Positions 9,700-21,012 of a DNA stretch of 64,000 nucleotides are shown here, piece by piece. How positions within the stretch are numbered: position 1 is the stretch's first letter; each line of letters begins with the position of its first letter. The notes beneath the pieces are model-generated. The model saw only the letters and a list, made by a program, of their open reading frames with translations. It was not told the DNA's origin and made no database searches. The position numbers and the translations under genes were made by a program. Source of the stretch: Luzula sylvatica (lineage: Eukaryota > Streptophyta > Magnoliopsida > Poales > Juncaceae); contig OX326958.1 of the NCBI GenBank assembly GCA_946800325.1, forward strand, positions 21,278,414 through 21,342,413. The letters are read 5' to 3'.

Positions 9700-12600
9700 A
9701 TGATACTGGAGACTCCAATGATGAAAGGATTTGGGATGTTATTAAGCCTCTTAATCTTGTCGAATGTTGGAAAAGCTGCTGCTCAAGCTAAAACTTCCCC
9801 AATAGAAGGTATTTGTGGATTTATTTATATTTAAAGAGAATCAATTGATCAATCTATTTTTGTGTGATTTTCTTTGAGAATTCGATGAAAAACTCGTTAA
9901 TTGTTTTTTGTTAGTGATAATTTTATTTTTGGGTTTTATGTATTTGGATGAAAAATCATATTTCTTCTATCTGGTAAGTTGCGATTTGAAAAACTTTACA
10001 AGGACTATTAATGATTTTGACAGTATTAATGTCAATACACTTTTCTAGTTGATATTTGCTTTAAATTGTTCGTTAATATCATTCCTTTTGCAAACTCCAA
10101 TCATACTTATTTTTTGTACTTCTTTAAATATTATTATGATCTTTTAAATTTTAATGCAGATATGAAGAATATCATGTCAATATCTATATCTATAACAAAA
10201 TAGCATTTATGCACTGTATTGTAATTTAAGCAAACTATGGGTATCATTGTGTAAATATTCCGGTATAAAATATGAAATTCATATATTTATCCATAAAAAT
10301 GAGTTGACGCCTCTTCTCTTTCTCAAAATATCGCTTTAAACTATTGACCCATTAATTAAATGGTATCGTAGGTAATAAATAATGGAGAATTTCCAAAAGA
10401 GTAGTGATGTACATCCCCCAACCTACACCAACATTCTTGATGACATGGATATCATTTAACACCTCAAGAATTAACACACAAATTTATGATTTAACATCTT
10501 ATTTGGGTGTTTAATCATAACATAAGATAATAAAAGCGCAAATTAAGATGTTAAATCATGTATTTGTGTGTTAATTCTTGAGGTGTTAAGTGCTATCCAC
10601 GTCATCAAGGCATGGGGGGGGGGGGGAGGGGAGTTGTGTATGTACAACATTTTCCTTTCCAAAAAGCCTAGCATTATGCATAAATTATAAAAATCCCCTC
10701 AATTATTTAAAACTGCAAAAAAATATTCTCTCCCTCTCTTTTACAAATATTTTGACCCCACAAAGTAACATGCCACGTCAAATTGGTGTTCTCTCCATGG
10801 CTGGCAGGCTGGGTCCCTAGTGGGCCCTTGCCGCCTTAAAATTGTTTGGATTACAAAGGATATGCATGCACAGTCCTTTTTTCCAATCTTTCTATTTTTG
10901 CTTTTTTGACTTCAATTTTTAAAACTAAAAACTAAAGGGGGCAAGCACTTAGAGTTAGACTAGTGTGTTCTTTATATTTTCTGAAGAGACCTACAAAATT
11001 CAAAGTTAAAAATTCTTTGTTCAAAATTTGAATTTTCAAAAAAGTATCTAAATATCTATTGCTAACACCAAAAGGAAGGTCAAATTGTTACGATATTCAA
11101 TGTTAAAATTTTCAATTGTGAATCTGAGGGTATGTACGGATCTTAACTGTCTATTTTAATATTCAATGTTAAAATTTTCAAAAAACTAAACTAATTTTAT
11201 GCAATTTGTTAAAATTTTCTATTGCTAACACCGAAAGGTCAAACAGATTAATTCAAAAGAAATAATAATACAACTGTACGGATCTTATCTGTCTATTTTA
11301 ATATTCTATAGCAAGTTGCATAAAATTAGTTTAGTTTTTTTTTTTTGGCCCCACAATTTTCTGGCTTTTTTCGGAAATACCCTTGGGCTTGGACTAATTT
11401 TCTGGTTGTAGGCTTGTCTGCGAACTTCTTTAATTACTGCCCCCAAATTAATTTACTGTTAAAAATTATTAAAATCTCAAAAGCCTTCCACAATTGAGCT
11501 ACTTATAGTTAAATTTCACAAAATTTAACTAATTTATTAGTATAACACACACACACACACACCAAGTGTATTTTATTAGTATAATATTGTAAAATTTATT
11601 GTTTGGCCTCTCAAAAAAATCGTGCTTTTCAGAATCAGTCTTTCATTTGGACCCCAAAAAACTCTGGCGAGATCCGCCACTAACCACAACTCCACAAGTA
11701 ATTACCAAACGAAGTAAAATTTCAAATGATTACTTATTTAATATCACATAAAACTAAGATCATCTTGAAGCTAGATATGAGTGGTTTACATACTTATATA
11801 TTTAAACAGTCTGCAATGCTGAATAGAACTAAATAGTATATCAATGAGAATATCATACAAATAATTTCGTTAGCCAATATTTATTTACTTATTTTTAACA
11901 TAGTGGCGGCACTGAATACAATATTTGCGAAATGGGGAGTGAAGGCATCGTCATCATGGAATATAAGCGGCGAACCCTGTAGCGGGTGGGCAATTGACTC
12001 GGATTTGGACAAAAACCAGCAATTTAATCCTGGAATCATGTGCGACTGCACGTTTAGCAACGGGGCTACTTGCCACATTGTCAAATTGTATATCGCTCCT
12101 CCAACACATGACTATATATGATTTTGACATTATTATTCATGCAAATTAACATCTAATTAGTGTCCTTATTTTTATTTTTAATGAATTTCAGGAAAGTTTA
12201 TGCATTGAGTGTGGTGGGGACGATACCGAATGAGCTTCAAAATCTCACTTTTCTTGCTAATTTGTAAGCCTTTAATTTCTGGGTTACAAAGAAGTCCATA
12301 ATTTATCTTTAATTAATATCCTACTTCCAACTTCTTTCCTAACAGGCAAATAAATCAAAATTACTTAACGGGTCCCATACCCGCATTTATGGGCAATATG
12401 ACTCCAATGCAATACTTGTAAGTTTCATTTTATACGAAATTTACCGTCTTCTATTTATCTAATTTTCATTTTATATGAAATTTACCGTCTTCTATTTATC
12501 TAATTTTCATTTTTCATTGAAAATCTGTAGATCTATTGGTACCAATGCTTTATCGGGTACAATTCCAAAGGAACTAGGCAACCTTCAAAACCTTAAGTCT

Positions 12601-14429
12601 CTGTATGGACACTTCTCCCATAGCGTTTACAATTTAGTTTTTAAATTATTATATATTTATTTATCATTTTATTTCAGGGGAATGGGTACAAATAATTTTA
12701 CCGGTCCAATACCTGATGAATTTGGGAATTTAACTAGTCTTCAACAATTGTTAAGTTTCAGTCTGTTTTTTTAATTTATATTTTAATAAATTTGTTAATT
12801 AAATAGGAAAATAAAAGTATATGTTTTTTTTTTAATTTTGTAGGTATATGGATAGTGCTGGTCTCAGTGGTGAACTACCAAAAACATTATCCAATCTAAA
12901 AAATTTGCAAAATTTGTAAGTTCTTTTATATGATATATTATTGACTTAAATCATTATATTTTATAGTACATGAGGATTTTTATTATTTATAAATGATAGG
13001 TGGGGATCAGATAATGAGTTTACCGGAAGAATACCTGATTATTTTGGCACCTTGACAAACTTGGTAGAACTGTATGCGCTCCTTCTTTAATAATTTTTCC
13101 ATATTTTCCTAGATAATTATTACCTGGAGTTATTTTATAATTTTTCATTCTTTTCTGGGGATAGAGTTAAATTGTGTTAACGAATTAATAAATGGATTCT
13201 CACAGGAGATTCCAAGGAAATTCTTTCACAGGACCAATTCCTGCTAGTCTATCTAATCTCGACAAATTAACTAGCTTGTAAGTACTCAAACCATACATAC
13301 AAGTATTGCAAAAGGATATTACCGAAAGTATATTCAGAAGTATATTTTTCCATGCAGACGAATAGGTGATATAACAAATGGGAGTACCTCAACATTTGAT
13401 TTTATAAGCAACATGACTTCTTTGAGCACATTGTAATATTTAGTATTTACATTTTCGACCCAAATTTGTTTTCAAATTTACATAAAACAAGTTGTCCATA
13501 AATGAGTGTTTTTTTATTGTAGAGTCTTGAGGAATTGTAAGATATCATCTACTCTTCCAACAAAGTTTGCGAGTTTACAAAAACTGTAAGAAATCTAGAG
13601 ATTAGGTTAATGAATTTCTTATAAGGTTCATTTATATTGTTCTAATTTTATTTTTAAATGTCATATGTTTGTAGGGATTTAAGTTTCAACAATATAACAG
13701 GCCAGATTCCGCAGTCTCTATTCAACCTGGCTTCTCTGAACTATTTGTAAGAATTTCATTTACGTGTATTATTGTAATCTGAGTAATTTACTTAATTATG
13801 GATTATTATTTCAATCTTTTAATTTCATTTTTTTAGGTTCTTAGGGAACAATAGCCTTACAGGAAGCTTGCCATCAGATAAAAGTTCTTCTCTCCTTTAC
13901 GTGTATGAATTTTATTTTTTAACATAATAATAAACTTTAATTTGAAAATTTTACAGGATATTAAAATCATTAGTATACCTTTTTATTTATAGAGATTTAT
14001 CGTATAATCAGCTTAATGGAAGTTTTCCTTCTTGGGTTGGTGGAAAAGATTTAAAATTGTAAGTTCAAATCTTAGTAATCCTTACGTAGTGAAAATATTT
14101 GTCATGTTTACTTTTTTTTCTAAAAGATTAAATTTAATTACTTACAAAGTTCTTTTATTTGAAAATGACGGCACTTACTTATATTTCCTCGTCTCTTAAA
14201 GGAATTTGGTGGCAAATAATTTTGTTATTGATAGCTCCAACAACAGGTAATTTCTACATGTACATAAAAATGTTTTAAACAACTAAATATCAAAATTCTC
14301 ATTTTTTGTTTTCAACGGAACTTAATTTTCTTATCATTTTTATATTTTACTTATTGTAGTGTTTTGCCTACTGGTTTGAACTGCCTACAACGCGACATTC
14401 CTTGTCACAAAGGCTCTCCTATTTGTAAG

Positions 14430-14481
<52 letters not shown>

Positions 14482-17400
14482 ATCAAACCTCTAAATATTT
14501 ATCTAAAAGAAATAATTAACTTGTAATATTAAATGATGATGATGACCTGCTATTCTACGAGCATTTCAATTATGCTTTTCATTACAATAAAATTGGTTTA
14601 TGATGTAAACAATAATATCATGTCAAAATAAAAATACATCACTCTTATTTTTGTAACCCTACAAAGGATGATTAATTTATATTTAAAAGTAAATTAATCG
14701 TAATCTATTAAAATATTATGATTAAAGTAATATAAATTTATTATTTTTTATAAATAATATTTATAATATATTAAATATTTCAATTATTAGTTTATATAAT
14801 ATTTCATAAAGACATAGTCTTTTAAGATGAAAATATTGTAATAATTTGGAATATCATATATTCCGAAATAGTTTTTTAATTTATAACACATTTTTTTCTT
14901 ATTTCAAAACAATTACTTTTCATATCCAAAACAAATATATTCATAGTCTCAGCCATGCAAATTATATAATGAATCACATTAAGAAAATGTATATACATTA
15001 TTTGGAAGAGAAAGAGACGACAATATACGATCATTATTAAATATTACTAAAAGATATAATTAAGAGATTAAAATTGAATATATTGTGTGAAGAATTTTAA
15101 ATGAAAAGAGTTAATTTGCAGATTCATCCTTTGCTGTAAGATGTGGTGGGCCGTCATCCTTAACTGCTCATGACGGTACGCTGTACCAATCAGATAATGC
15201 CAACCTATCAGCCGCTTCCTATTTCGTAACAGGTACACATTTCACAAGTACAAACAATATTTCCAAAAATCAATCTACTAACAATTTACTTTTGTATTTA
15301 TAAGATGCAACGAGATGGGGAGTGAGCAACGTCGGTGCATTTGCGGATGCGTCCAGTAACAATTACATAATCGGAAACTTGCACCAATTTCTAAACACGT
15401 TCGATTCGGAATTGTTTCAAAATGCAAGAATGTCACCTTCTTCTTTACGATACTACGGTCTTGGCCTTCAAAATGGAAATTATACCGTTCTCCTCCAATT
15501 TGCTGAAATTGCTTATCCGGACCCCCCTCCGTTTGATTGGCAGAGTACTGGAAGAAGAGTTTTTGATATTTATATCCAGGTTTGTGTTATCAATTCTCCA
15601 AAAAGTTCTTTCTTTTTTTTTACAAATTTTTGAAAGAGAAATATGTGTATTTTTTATTTTATAAAGGGTGTTTTGGTAGAGAAGGATTTTGATATAAGAA
15701 AGGCTGCTGGAGGACGTTCCTTTCGAGCAGTTTCGAAAAATTATACTGTACCTGTAACGAGTAATTTCTTGGAAATTCATTTCTTTTGGGCTGGTAAAGG
15801 TACTTGTTGTGTACCTACACAAAGCTACTATGGACCTGCTATCTCTGCTATCAGTGCTTCTCCTTTTGGTATATTCTCTCTCTCTCAAACCGGTCGAATA
15901 TTAACTATTATGTTTCTACCACAAAAAAAATGAAAAACCGATTTATAATAATTTGAACATTTTCTTTTTAGATTTCACTCCTACGGTGTCAAATAATGAA
16001 CCAAGTACAGGTAAAAGCAAAACGGGTTTGATTGTCGGAGTTGTTGTTGGTGTAGCAGTTTTGGGATCATTATTAGTTTTTGCTATTTTATTTTGGAGGA
16101 AAAAGAAGAAGAAATCAGAAATGGATGAAGGTATGTTTCCACATAAATAATAATTACTTTCTAAGTTACAAGTTGGTAAAAATAATGGTGAAAATTTTCA
16201 GAGTTGATGGGGATGGTTGATAGGCCAGATTTGTTTACTTATTCCGAGCTTAGATCTGCTACTGAATCGTTCAGTGAAAATAATATTCTTGGACAAGGTG
16301 GATATGGCACCGTTTATAAGGTTATTAAATCGTTCAATTAACCCCCATTAAGTTTCAAGTATGCAATTTGGTCTCTATACATTTTGTTTAAATGTTTCAA
16401 TTTTTTTAGGGTCAATTGTTGGATGGAAGAGTAGTTGCGGTGAAGCAATTATCAGTGACATCACACCAAGGGAAACGCCAATTCGTGACTGAAATAGCCA
16501 CAATTTCAGCTGTGCAACAAAGAAATTTGGTTAAATTACATGGTTGTTGCATTGAGGGAAATACACCTCTTTTGGTTTATGAATATCTGCAAAATGGAAG
16601 TCTCGACCAAGCTCTTTTCGGTACGATCAAGCAAGGATTTCAATTTACGTTACAACTGTATCTAAATTATCTACTTATATTTTTATTGATTCGCTTGTTT
16701 AATTAACTTTTAACTCTGTAGGGGAACGTAATGTGCACCTTGATTGGTCAACAAGATTTGATATATGTTTGGGGGTAGCACGAGGTCTCGCGTACTTACA
16801 CGAGGAATCTGCTGTGAGAATTGTACATCGAGATATTAAAGCGAGTAATATTTTATTAGATGCAGAGCTTAACCCTAAAATCTCCGATTTTGGGTTGGCA
16901 AAACTTTATGATGACAAGAAGACCCATATCAGCACTAGAGTTGCGGGTACCATGTATGATCCTTTATCTCATTATTCTTTTTGTTTATATATTGTAAAAA
17001 TGATAATATGTATGTTTTAATAATTGAATGATCGACCTCGTTTTATTTTATTTGTATAATTTCTAGAGGGTATTTGGCACCAGAATATGCAATGAGAGGC
17101 CATTTAACTGAAAAAACGGATGTTTTTGCATTTGGTGTGGTTTTGCTAGAGGTTGTAGCGGGTCGACCCAATTCTGACCCGTCTCTAAACCCTGATCAAG
17201 TCTATCTTCTTGAATGGGTATGTTTATTTCATGTATTACTTGATTATTAAAAATTAGAAAATAAATTAAATTATGTAATTACTAGTGTATTTTATCTATG
17301 AGTAGTGATGTACATCCCCTCGTACTCTCCCCCCAAGGTCTCGATGACGTGGATATGGTTTAACATCTTAAAAATTAACACATAATTACATGATTTAACA

Positions 17401-17914
17401 TCTTAATTTATGGTTTAATTATCTTAATTTATGATTGAACATCTAATTAAGATGTTAAACCATGAATTAATGTTAATTCATAACGTGTTACATCATATTC
17501 ACGCCATCAAGACTCTAGGGAGAGAGGTGGGGGTATGTCCAACATTTTCCTTTATCTATCTAGGCTTGGAATTTATACGAGAAAAAGCAAGCAGTGGAGA
17601 TATTGGATCCAAAAATCCCATCAATTAATGAACAACAAGCACTTAGGCTGATTGGCATCTCCCTTTTGTGCACCCAAGGATCGCCCCTCCAACGCCCCTC
17701 CATGTCGCGGGTCGTTTCGATGCTGACTGGAGACGTAGAAGTTAACGAAGTAACTTCTAAACCAAGTTACCTGACTGAATGGGAGTTTAAAGATATCACA
17801 AATGTTAATTTTGGCACCGATGAATTTTCCGAGGCCCCCACACAGCCGTTTAGAAATAATACAGGTTATACGACAGATGTGTTGATTGATTCGAATGTTC
17901 GTGAAGGGAGGTGA
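9700..17914 (+). CDS. LRR/malectin-like receptor-like serine/threonine kinase, complete (RLK-2)
   Basis: Single-pass plasma-membrane receptor kinase, 1019 aa. Exons: 9700-9808, 11904-12087, 12192-12263, 12346-12417, 12531-12602, 12678-12749, 12844-12915, 13000-13071, 13206-13277, 13358-13432, 13523-13585, 13675-13746, 13837-13902, 13993-14058, 14202-14246, 14360-14424, 15122-15232, 15305-15579, 15667-15868, 15972-16130, 16202-16320, 16410-16620, 16722-16953, 17067-17217, 17564-17914. The total is 3060 bp and all phases agree. Order: signal peptide ([17 protein letters not shown]), N-terminal cap with WNISGEPC, about 12 LRRs (residues 100-380, mostly one phase-2 exon of 72 bp each), malectin-like domain (420-610), TM helix (about 626-649), kinase (about 670-960; [20 protein letters not shown] near 813, DFG, APE). 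AATAAA at 18034. Belongs to the LRR-VIII-2 subfamily; ligand unknown. Confidence 0.94.
10400..10655. mobile_element. Foldback MITE in RLK-2 intron 1
   Basis: The left arm (GATGACATGGATATCATTTA... to about 10500) is the reverse complement of the right arm (AAGATGTTAAATCATG... to GACGTCATC-like 10601), giving a hairpin of about 60 bp per arm. The ends read GTAGTGATGTACATCC and GTATGTACAACATTTTCC. A run of G lies at 10613-10626. It is the same family as 2392-2581 and 17301-17550. No transposase; superfamily not assigned. Confidence 0.85.
11050..11340. repeat. Decayed direct and inverted repeats in RLK-2 intron 1
   Basis: TATTGCTAACACC-aAAAGG recurs at about 11057 and 11219. TGTACGGATCTTA-CTGTC recurs at about 11134 and 11274. 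ACTAAACTAATTTTATGCAA (about 11185) is inverted at about 11315. It looks like an old duplication or foldback remnant. An (AC)n tract follows at about 11547-11564. The remainder of the 2.1-kb intron shows nothing recognisable. Confidence 0.5.
12424..12510. repeat. 41-bp tandem duplication in an RLK-2 LRR intron
   Basis: Two copies (12424-12464 and 12465-12505) of TTCATTTTATAyGAAATTTA followed by the same tail. It lies between LRR exons 4 and 5 and leaves the splice sites intact. Confidence 0.8.
14432..14478. repeat. (TC)n microsatellite at the intron 16 donor
   Basis: About 47 bp of TC repeat beginning 8 bp after the 5' splice site of the exon ending at 14424. The rest of the 697-bp intron is AT-rich without recognisable content until the duplicated block starts at or before 14916. 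Confidence 0.9.
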
Positions 17915-18396
17915 GGTGATTTTGGTTTGTATGGTATTGGGTTTGAAAGAGTATTTATTGTTCATTTATCTTTGGTGTATATCTTGCTTGTTTGTATGTG
18001 AGTGTGTTAGGATCTTGAGCAATTCTTCGAGGTAATAAAGGCATGGATTTCTCTTTTGTGTATGTAGATATACTTGTACTATTTGAGGAAATAATAAAGC
18101 TGTAGTTTCTATGATTAATTAATTGTTTCACACTCTCATTTTACAAATGATGTGTTTGGTTTGTTAAACAAATGTCCCCAATAAATTATCATATTGAAAG
18201 AGGAATGTGCAATAACAAACATAATCATTGAATAGCCAACGCATTAGGCACACTTTTGTCGAAGAGAAAATGTCGCATCGATGATGAACTCGTAAACTAG
18301 GTCGTTATAAATGTGTGTTTCTAATTCACGAGTATCAAAAATTATTTATTAATTCCTAAACTTAGTACAATGGTAAGTCAAGGTATAGTTCGCAAG
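14916..18396 (+). repeat. Tandem duplicate of 1-3353 plus 9034-9107
   Basis: Window position 1 aligns with 14916, and near-identity runs through the malectin, TM and kinase exons and the 3' flank to CGCAAG at 18396. The first unit is interrupted only by the LINE. Differences are scattered substitutions and small indels in introns (for example TGTG added at about 18003) and the MITE deletion. The left limit of the duplicated unit is beyond the window. Confidence 0.93.
17301..17550. mobile_element. Foldback MITE in the last RLK-2 intron (complete copy)
   Basis: A full-length 250-bp copy of the MITE family, with both hairpin arms (GATGACGTGGATATGGTTTA and the inverted TAAACCATGAATTAATG... to CGCCATCAAG). 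Its right end is only 13 bp from the splice acceptor at 17563. Confidence 0.85.
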
Positions 18397-19407
18397 GAGA
18401 TGTGGCATCAATTCAAATCAATGTATTTAACATAGATTTTTCTTACACAACTTGATTAATCAACAAACAAGATCAATGTTTTAAATGGTCCAATATTTTC
18501 AAAATTATCACAAACTCAAGATTTTTATATTGGTCAAATGTTTCACAAAATTATCACAAGTTCACGATTCTTATATTTGGATCTTAAGGATTGTTTAACA
18601 TAAAGCAAAAGAGTATATTGTTGAGAGACAAAAAAGTGGCAACACAAAGGTGCAAAGAAAATATCACAAAAAAAGTCAATCAAAGAACTATCAAAATAAA
18701 ACCAAAAAATGCAAAATAAAATCTTTTCTCTTGATATGAAAATTGAGAAAAAATGATGTTGTAATTATTTGAACATTCCGAAATTTTACAAAGATAAAAT
18801 AAATTGCAAGAGTGATTATTAATTATAGACCAATTAACAATCACAAAAATCAAGAACACAACTAAGATTTATTTAAACATTTATAAACTAAATATTTAAA
18901 CTCATGAAAAATTTCATTCATGAAAACCTTACTCAAATCAACAAATTAATCATAGACCATTAATTATTGATTCAAGTATTAAAATGATAAGATGGAAATT
19001 AGGAAAATTATTTATAAACCAAATATTTCCCCCAATTATTTTTTAATCAATAAAAACACAATCAATTTAATAACAAAGATTTATTTAATCATCAAAAAAT
19101 GATTTCTAGATTCATCAAATAATTATCACATCAATTTCTCCTAATTGATTACTCATAACCCATCAAAATCTCGGATCTTAAAAATCCGTAGGAATTCATT
19201 TTCCAGAAAAATAAGGGAAATTGTAAAAGAACAAAATTCCAGAAAATAAAATTATAAACCATATTCAACTTAAAAATCCGTGACTTTGGAATTCTAATGA
19301 ACTTGTTTCTTGAACAATCACATGCAAGAGGGGAAACAAATACAAGATCTTGAAATGAATTTCTCAGATTAACCAAGAAAAATAAATACAAGATCTTGAA
19401 ATAGTAA
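18397..19407. other. Intergenic, AT-rich, nothing recognised
   Basis: AT-rich sequence with no coding frame of note. AAATACAAGATCTTGAAAT occurs twice (about 19338 and 19384) just before the remorin ATG, 46 bp apart. Confidence 0.6.
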
Positions 19408-21012
19408 GTGGTCACACTTGCCATGAACTGTGCGCATAATCTCCATTGGCGAGAGGCTCGAGAGGGAGGGAATGCCAATGCGAGCCAGAACAACCAGACT
19501 ACAATGCCGGACCTCGAGCCAAGCTTAAGCAGCCGCCAGCCGCCGATCGACAAGAAGAAGAAGAGGAAGAACAAGAATCACAAATCTAAATCTGGTAACG
19601 AAGCAGCAAGGCGGAAGCAAAGAGAAGAGACGAGATCGGAGAGGGTTTCCGTTTCTGATCTCGATCCTGCTTTGTCTTTGGCGGGTCTCCATTACTGCAC
19701 CGATGGCCCAGATTCAGATCTAGCCAAAAGAACCCACTTTTCCTCTTTTCCTTCCTCCCCGCTCAATGCTATTTTCACACCTCAATCACACTTCACTGCA
19801 CAGTCAGAACTAGAAGACGAACCTTCTTTCTCCCAAGCTTTGAAAGAATGCCAAAAACAGAGGCGCGGATCTGAGGGGGCGGTGATCTCACCACGATTCA
19901 TCCCATTAAGCATGAGCAAGAGCTCAACCGGGTCCTCCAGAAGCAGATCGGGTACGTTTCCCAGTCCGGGTACGCCGAACTACACCCGTTATGGTTGGAG
20001 TTCTGAACGCGTCCCGCAAAACAGAGTTCTCCCATTCAACCACGGCAAGAAACTCCCTTCCAAATGGGAGGATGCTGAGAAGTGGATTCTAAGTCCGGTT
20101 CAGTTAACCGGACTGGGTCTGCCACCTCATCATCGAAGACCCAAATCGAAGAGCGGACCTCTCGGCCACACCAATGGCTTCACGGCTTCGCCAGCTGTAC
20201 TCCAAGGGGAGAATTTCTCGCCTTTTTTGGCTGGGGTTTTGATTCCTGAACATGGAGTTTGTTTTAATGGTAGTAATATTAGTAGTAGTAATAATAATGG
20301 GGGTAATAATGGAATTTTGCGTTCGGTTAGTGTTAGTGGATGGATGGATACGTTAATGGAAGCTACCGCTGCTTTACCTCCCACTCGCCAAACCAAACCA
20401 GAGGAGAAGGTGCAAATAACAAGAGAGGCGGTGGAGAGAATAACGGCCTCGATACTAACAAAAGACGTGTCGACGCAAATGAGCAGTCCCGAAGGAAGCA
20501 CCGAATCGTCTCCGAAAGAGGAGCTCTCGTTTTCATGTTCGGGTCCGATCGAGGTCAACAATGAGGAGGGGAGTTCGAGAATGGAGATGAGAGATGTGGA
20601 GATCGACAAGCAAGTCACCGTTACAAGATGGTCGAAGAAGAACGTGTTGAGGAGTTTCGATAAGCGATCCGTTGATTCGTCTAATAAGGGGGGATCCGCG
20701 AATTGGGAGGAGAGAGAACGAGCTCGATGTGTTAATAAGTCTAAGAAGGAAGAGGCGAAGATAAGTGCGTGGGAGAATTTGCAGAAAGCAAAGGCCGAGG
20801 CGGAAATCAGAAGACTCGAGATGAAACTGGAGAAGAAGAGAGCGTCGTCAATGGAGAGGATATTGAGAAGGCTTAGTATAGCACAGAAGAAGGCTGATCG
20901 AATGCGGGGAAGTGTGTCGGCTGATCCAGACCAGTGTGTTAGGAAATCGGGTGGAAAATCGGGCAATGGTGGTTTGTTGAGCGGATGTTTCACGTGCCAT
21001 GTGTTCAACTAG
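19408..21012 (+). CDS. Remorin family protein (group 6-like), single uninterrupted ORF
   Basis: A 534-aa ORF. The N-terminal two thirds are Ser/Pro/Lys-rich and probably disordered (DKKKKRKNKN, SGSSRSRSGTFPSPGTPNY, LPSKWEDAEKWI). The conserved block DVSTQMSSPEGSTESSPK and VTRWSKKN precede a remorin C-terminal coiled coil (about residues 415-505; KEEAKISAWENLQKAKAEAE, LEMKLEKKRASSMERI). The tail ends CFTCHVFN, where Cys527 and Cys530 fit S-acylation and anchoring to plasma-membrane nanodomains, the usual location of remorins. The ORF is GC-richer than its surroundings. Relatives I know usually have introns; this copy has none, and 10 A follow at 21233-21242, so it may be a retrocopy. The first Met is taken as start; the second (residue 6) is also possible. 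Confidence 0.88.
   Translation: MVTLAMNCAHNLHWREAREGGNANASQNNQTTMPDLEPSLSSRQPPIDKKKKRKNKNHKSKSGNEAARRKQREETRSERVSVSDLDPALSLAGLHYCTDGPDSDLAKRTHFSSFPSSPLNAIFTPQSHFTAQSELEDEPSFSQALKECQKQRRGSEGAVISPRFIPLSMSKSSTGSSRSRSGTFPSPGTPNYTRYGWSSERVPQNRVLPFNHGKKLPSKWEDAEKWILSPVQLTGLGLPPHHRRPKSKSGPLGHTNGFTASPAVLQGENFSPFLAGVLIPEHGVCFNGSNISSSNNNGGNNGILRSVSVSGWMDTLMEATAALPPTRQTKPEEKVQITREAVERITASILTKDVSTQMSSPEGSTESSPKEELSFSCSGPIEVNNEEGSSRMEMRDVEIDKQVTVTRWSKKNVLRSFDKRSVDSSNKGGSANWEERERARCVNKSKKEEAKISAWENLQKAKAEAEIRRLEMKLEKKRASSMERILRRLSIAQKKADRMRGSVSADPDQCVRKSGGKSGNGGLLSGCFTCHVFN

Noticed and set aside
9616..9834. Alternative RLK-2 start at 9616 giving an RERERERE repeat
   Set aside because: The peptide is only the translated GA microsatellite; the ATG at 9700 gives a proper signal peptide matching RLK-3.
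20130..21008. 292-codon open frame antisense to the remorin gene
   Set aside because: Mirror of the GC-rich remorin coding sequence, no recognisable domain, and the sense frame has clear family motifs.
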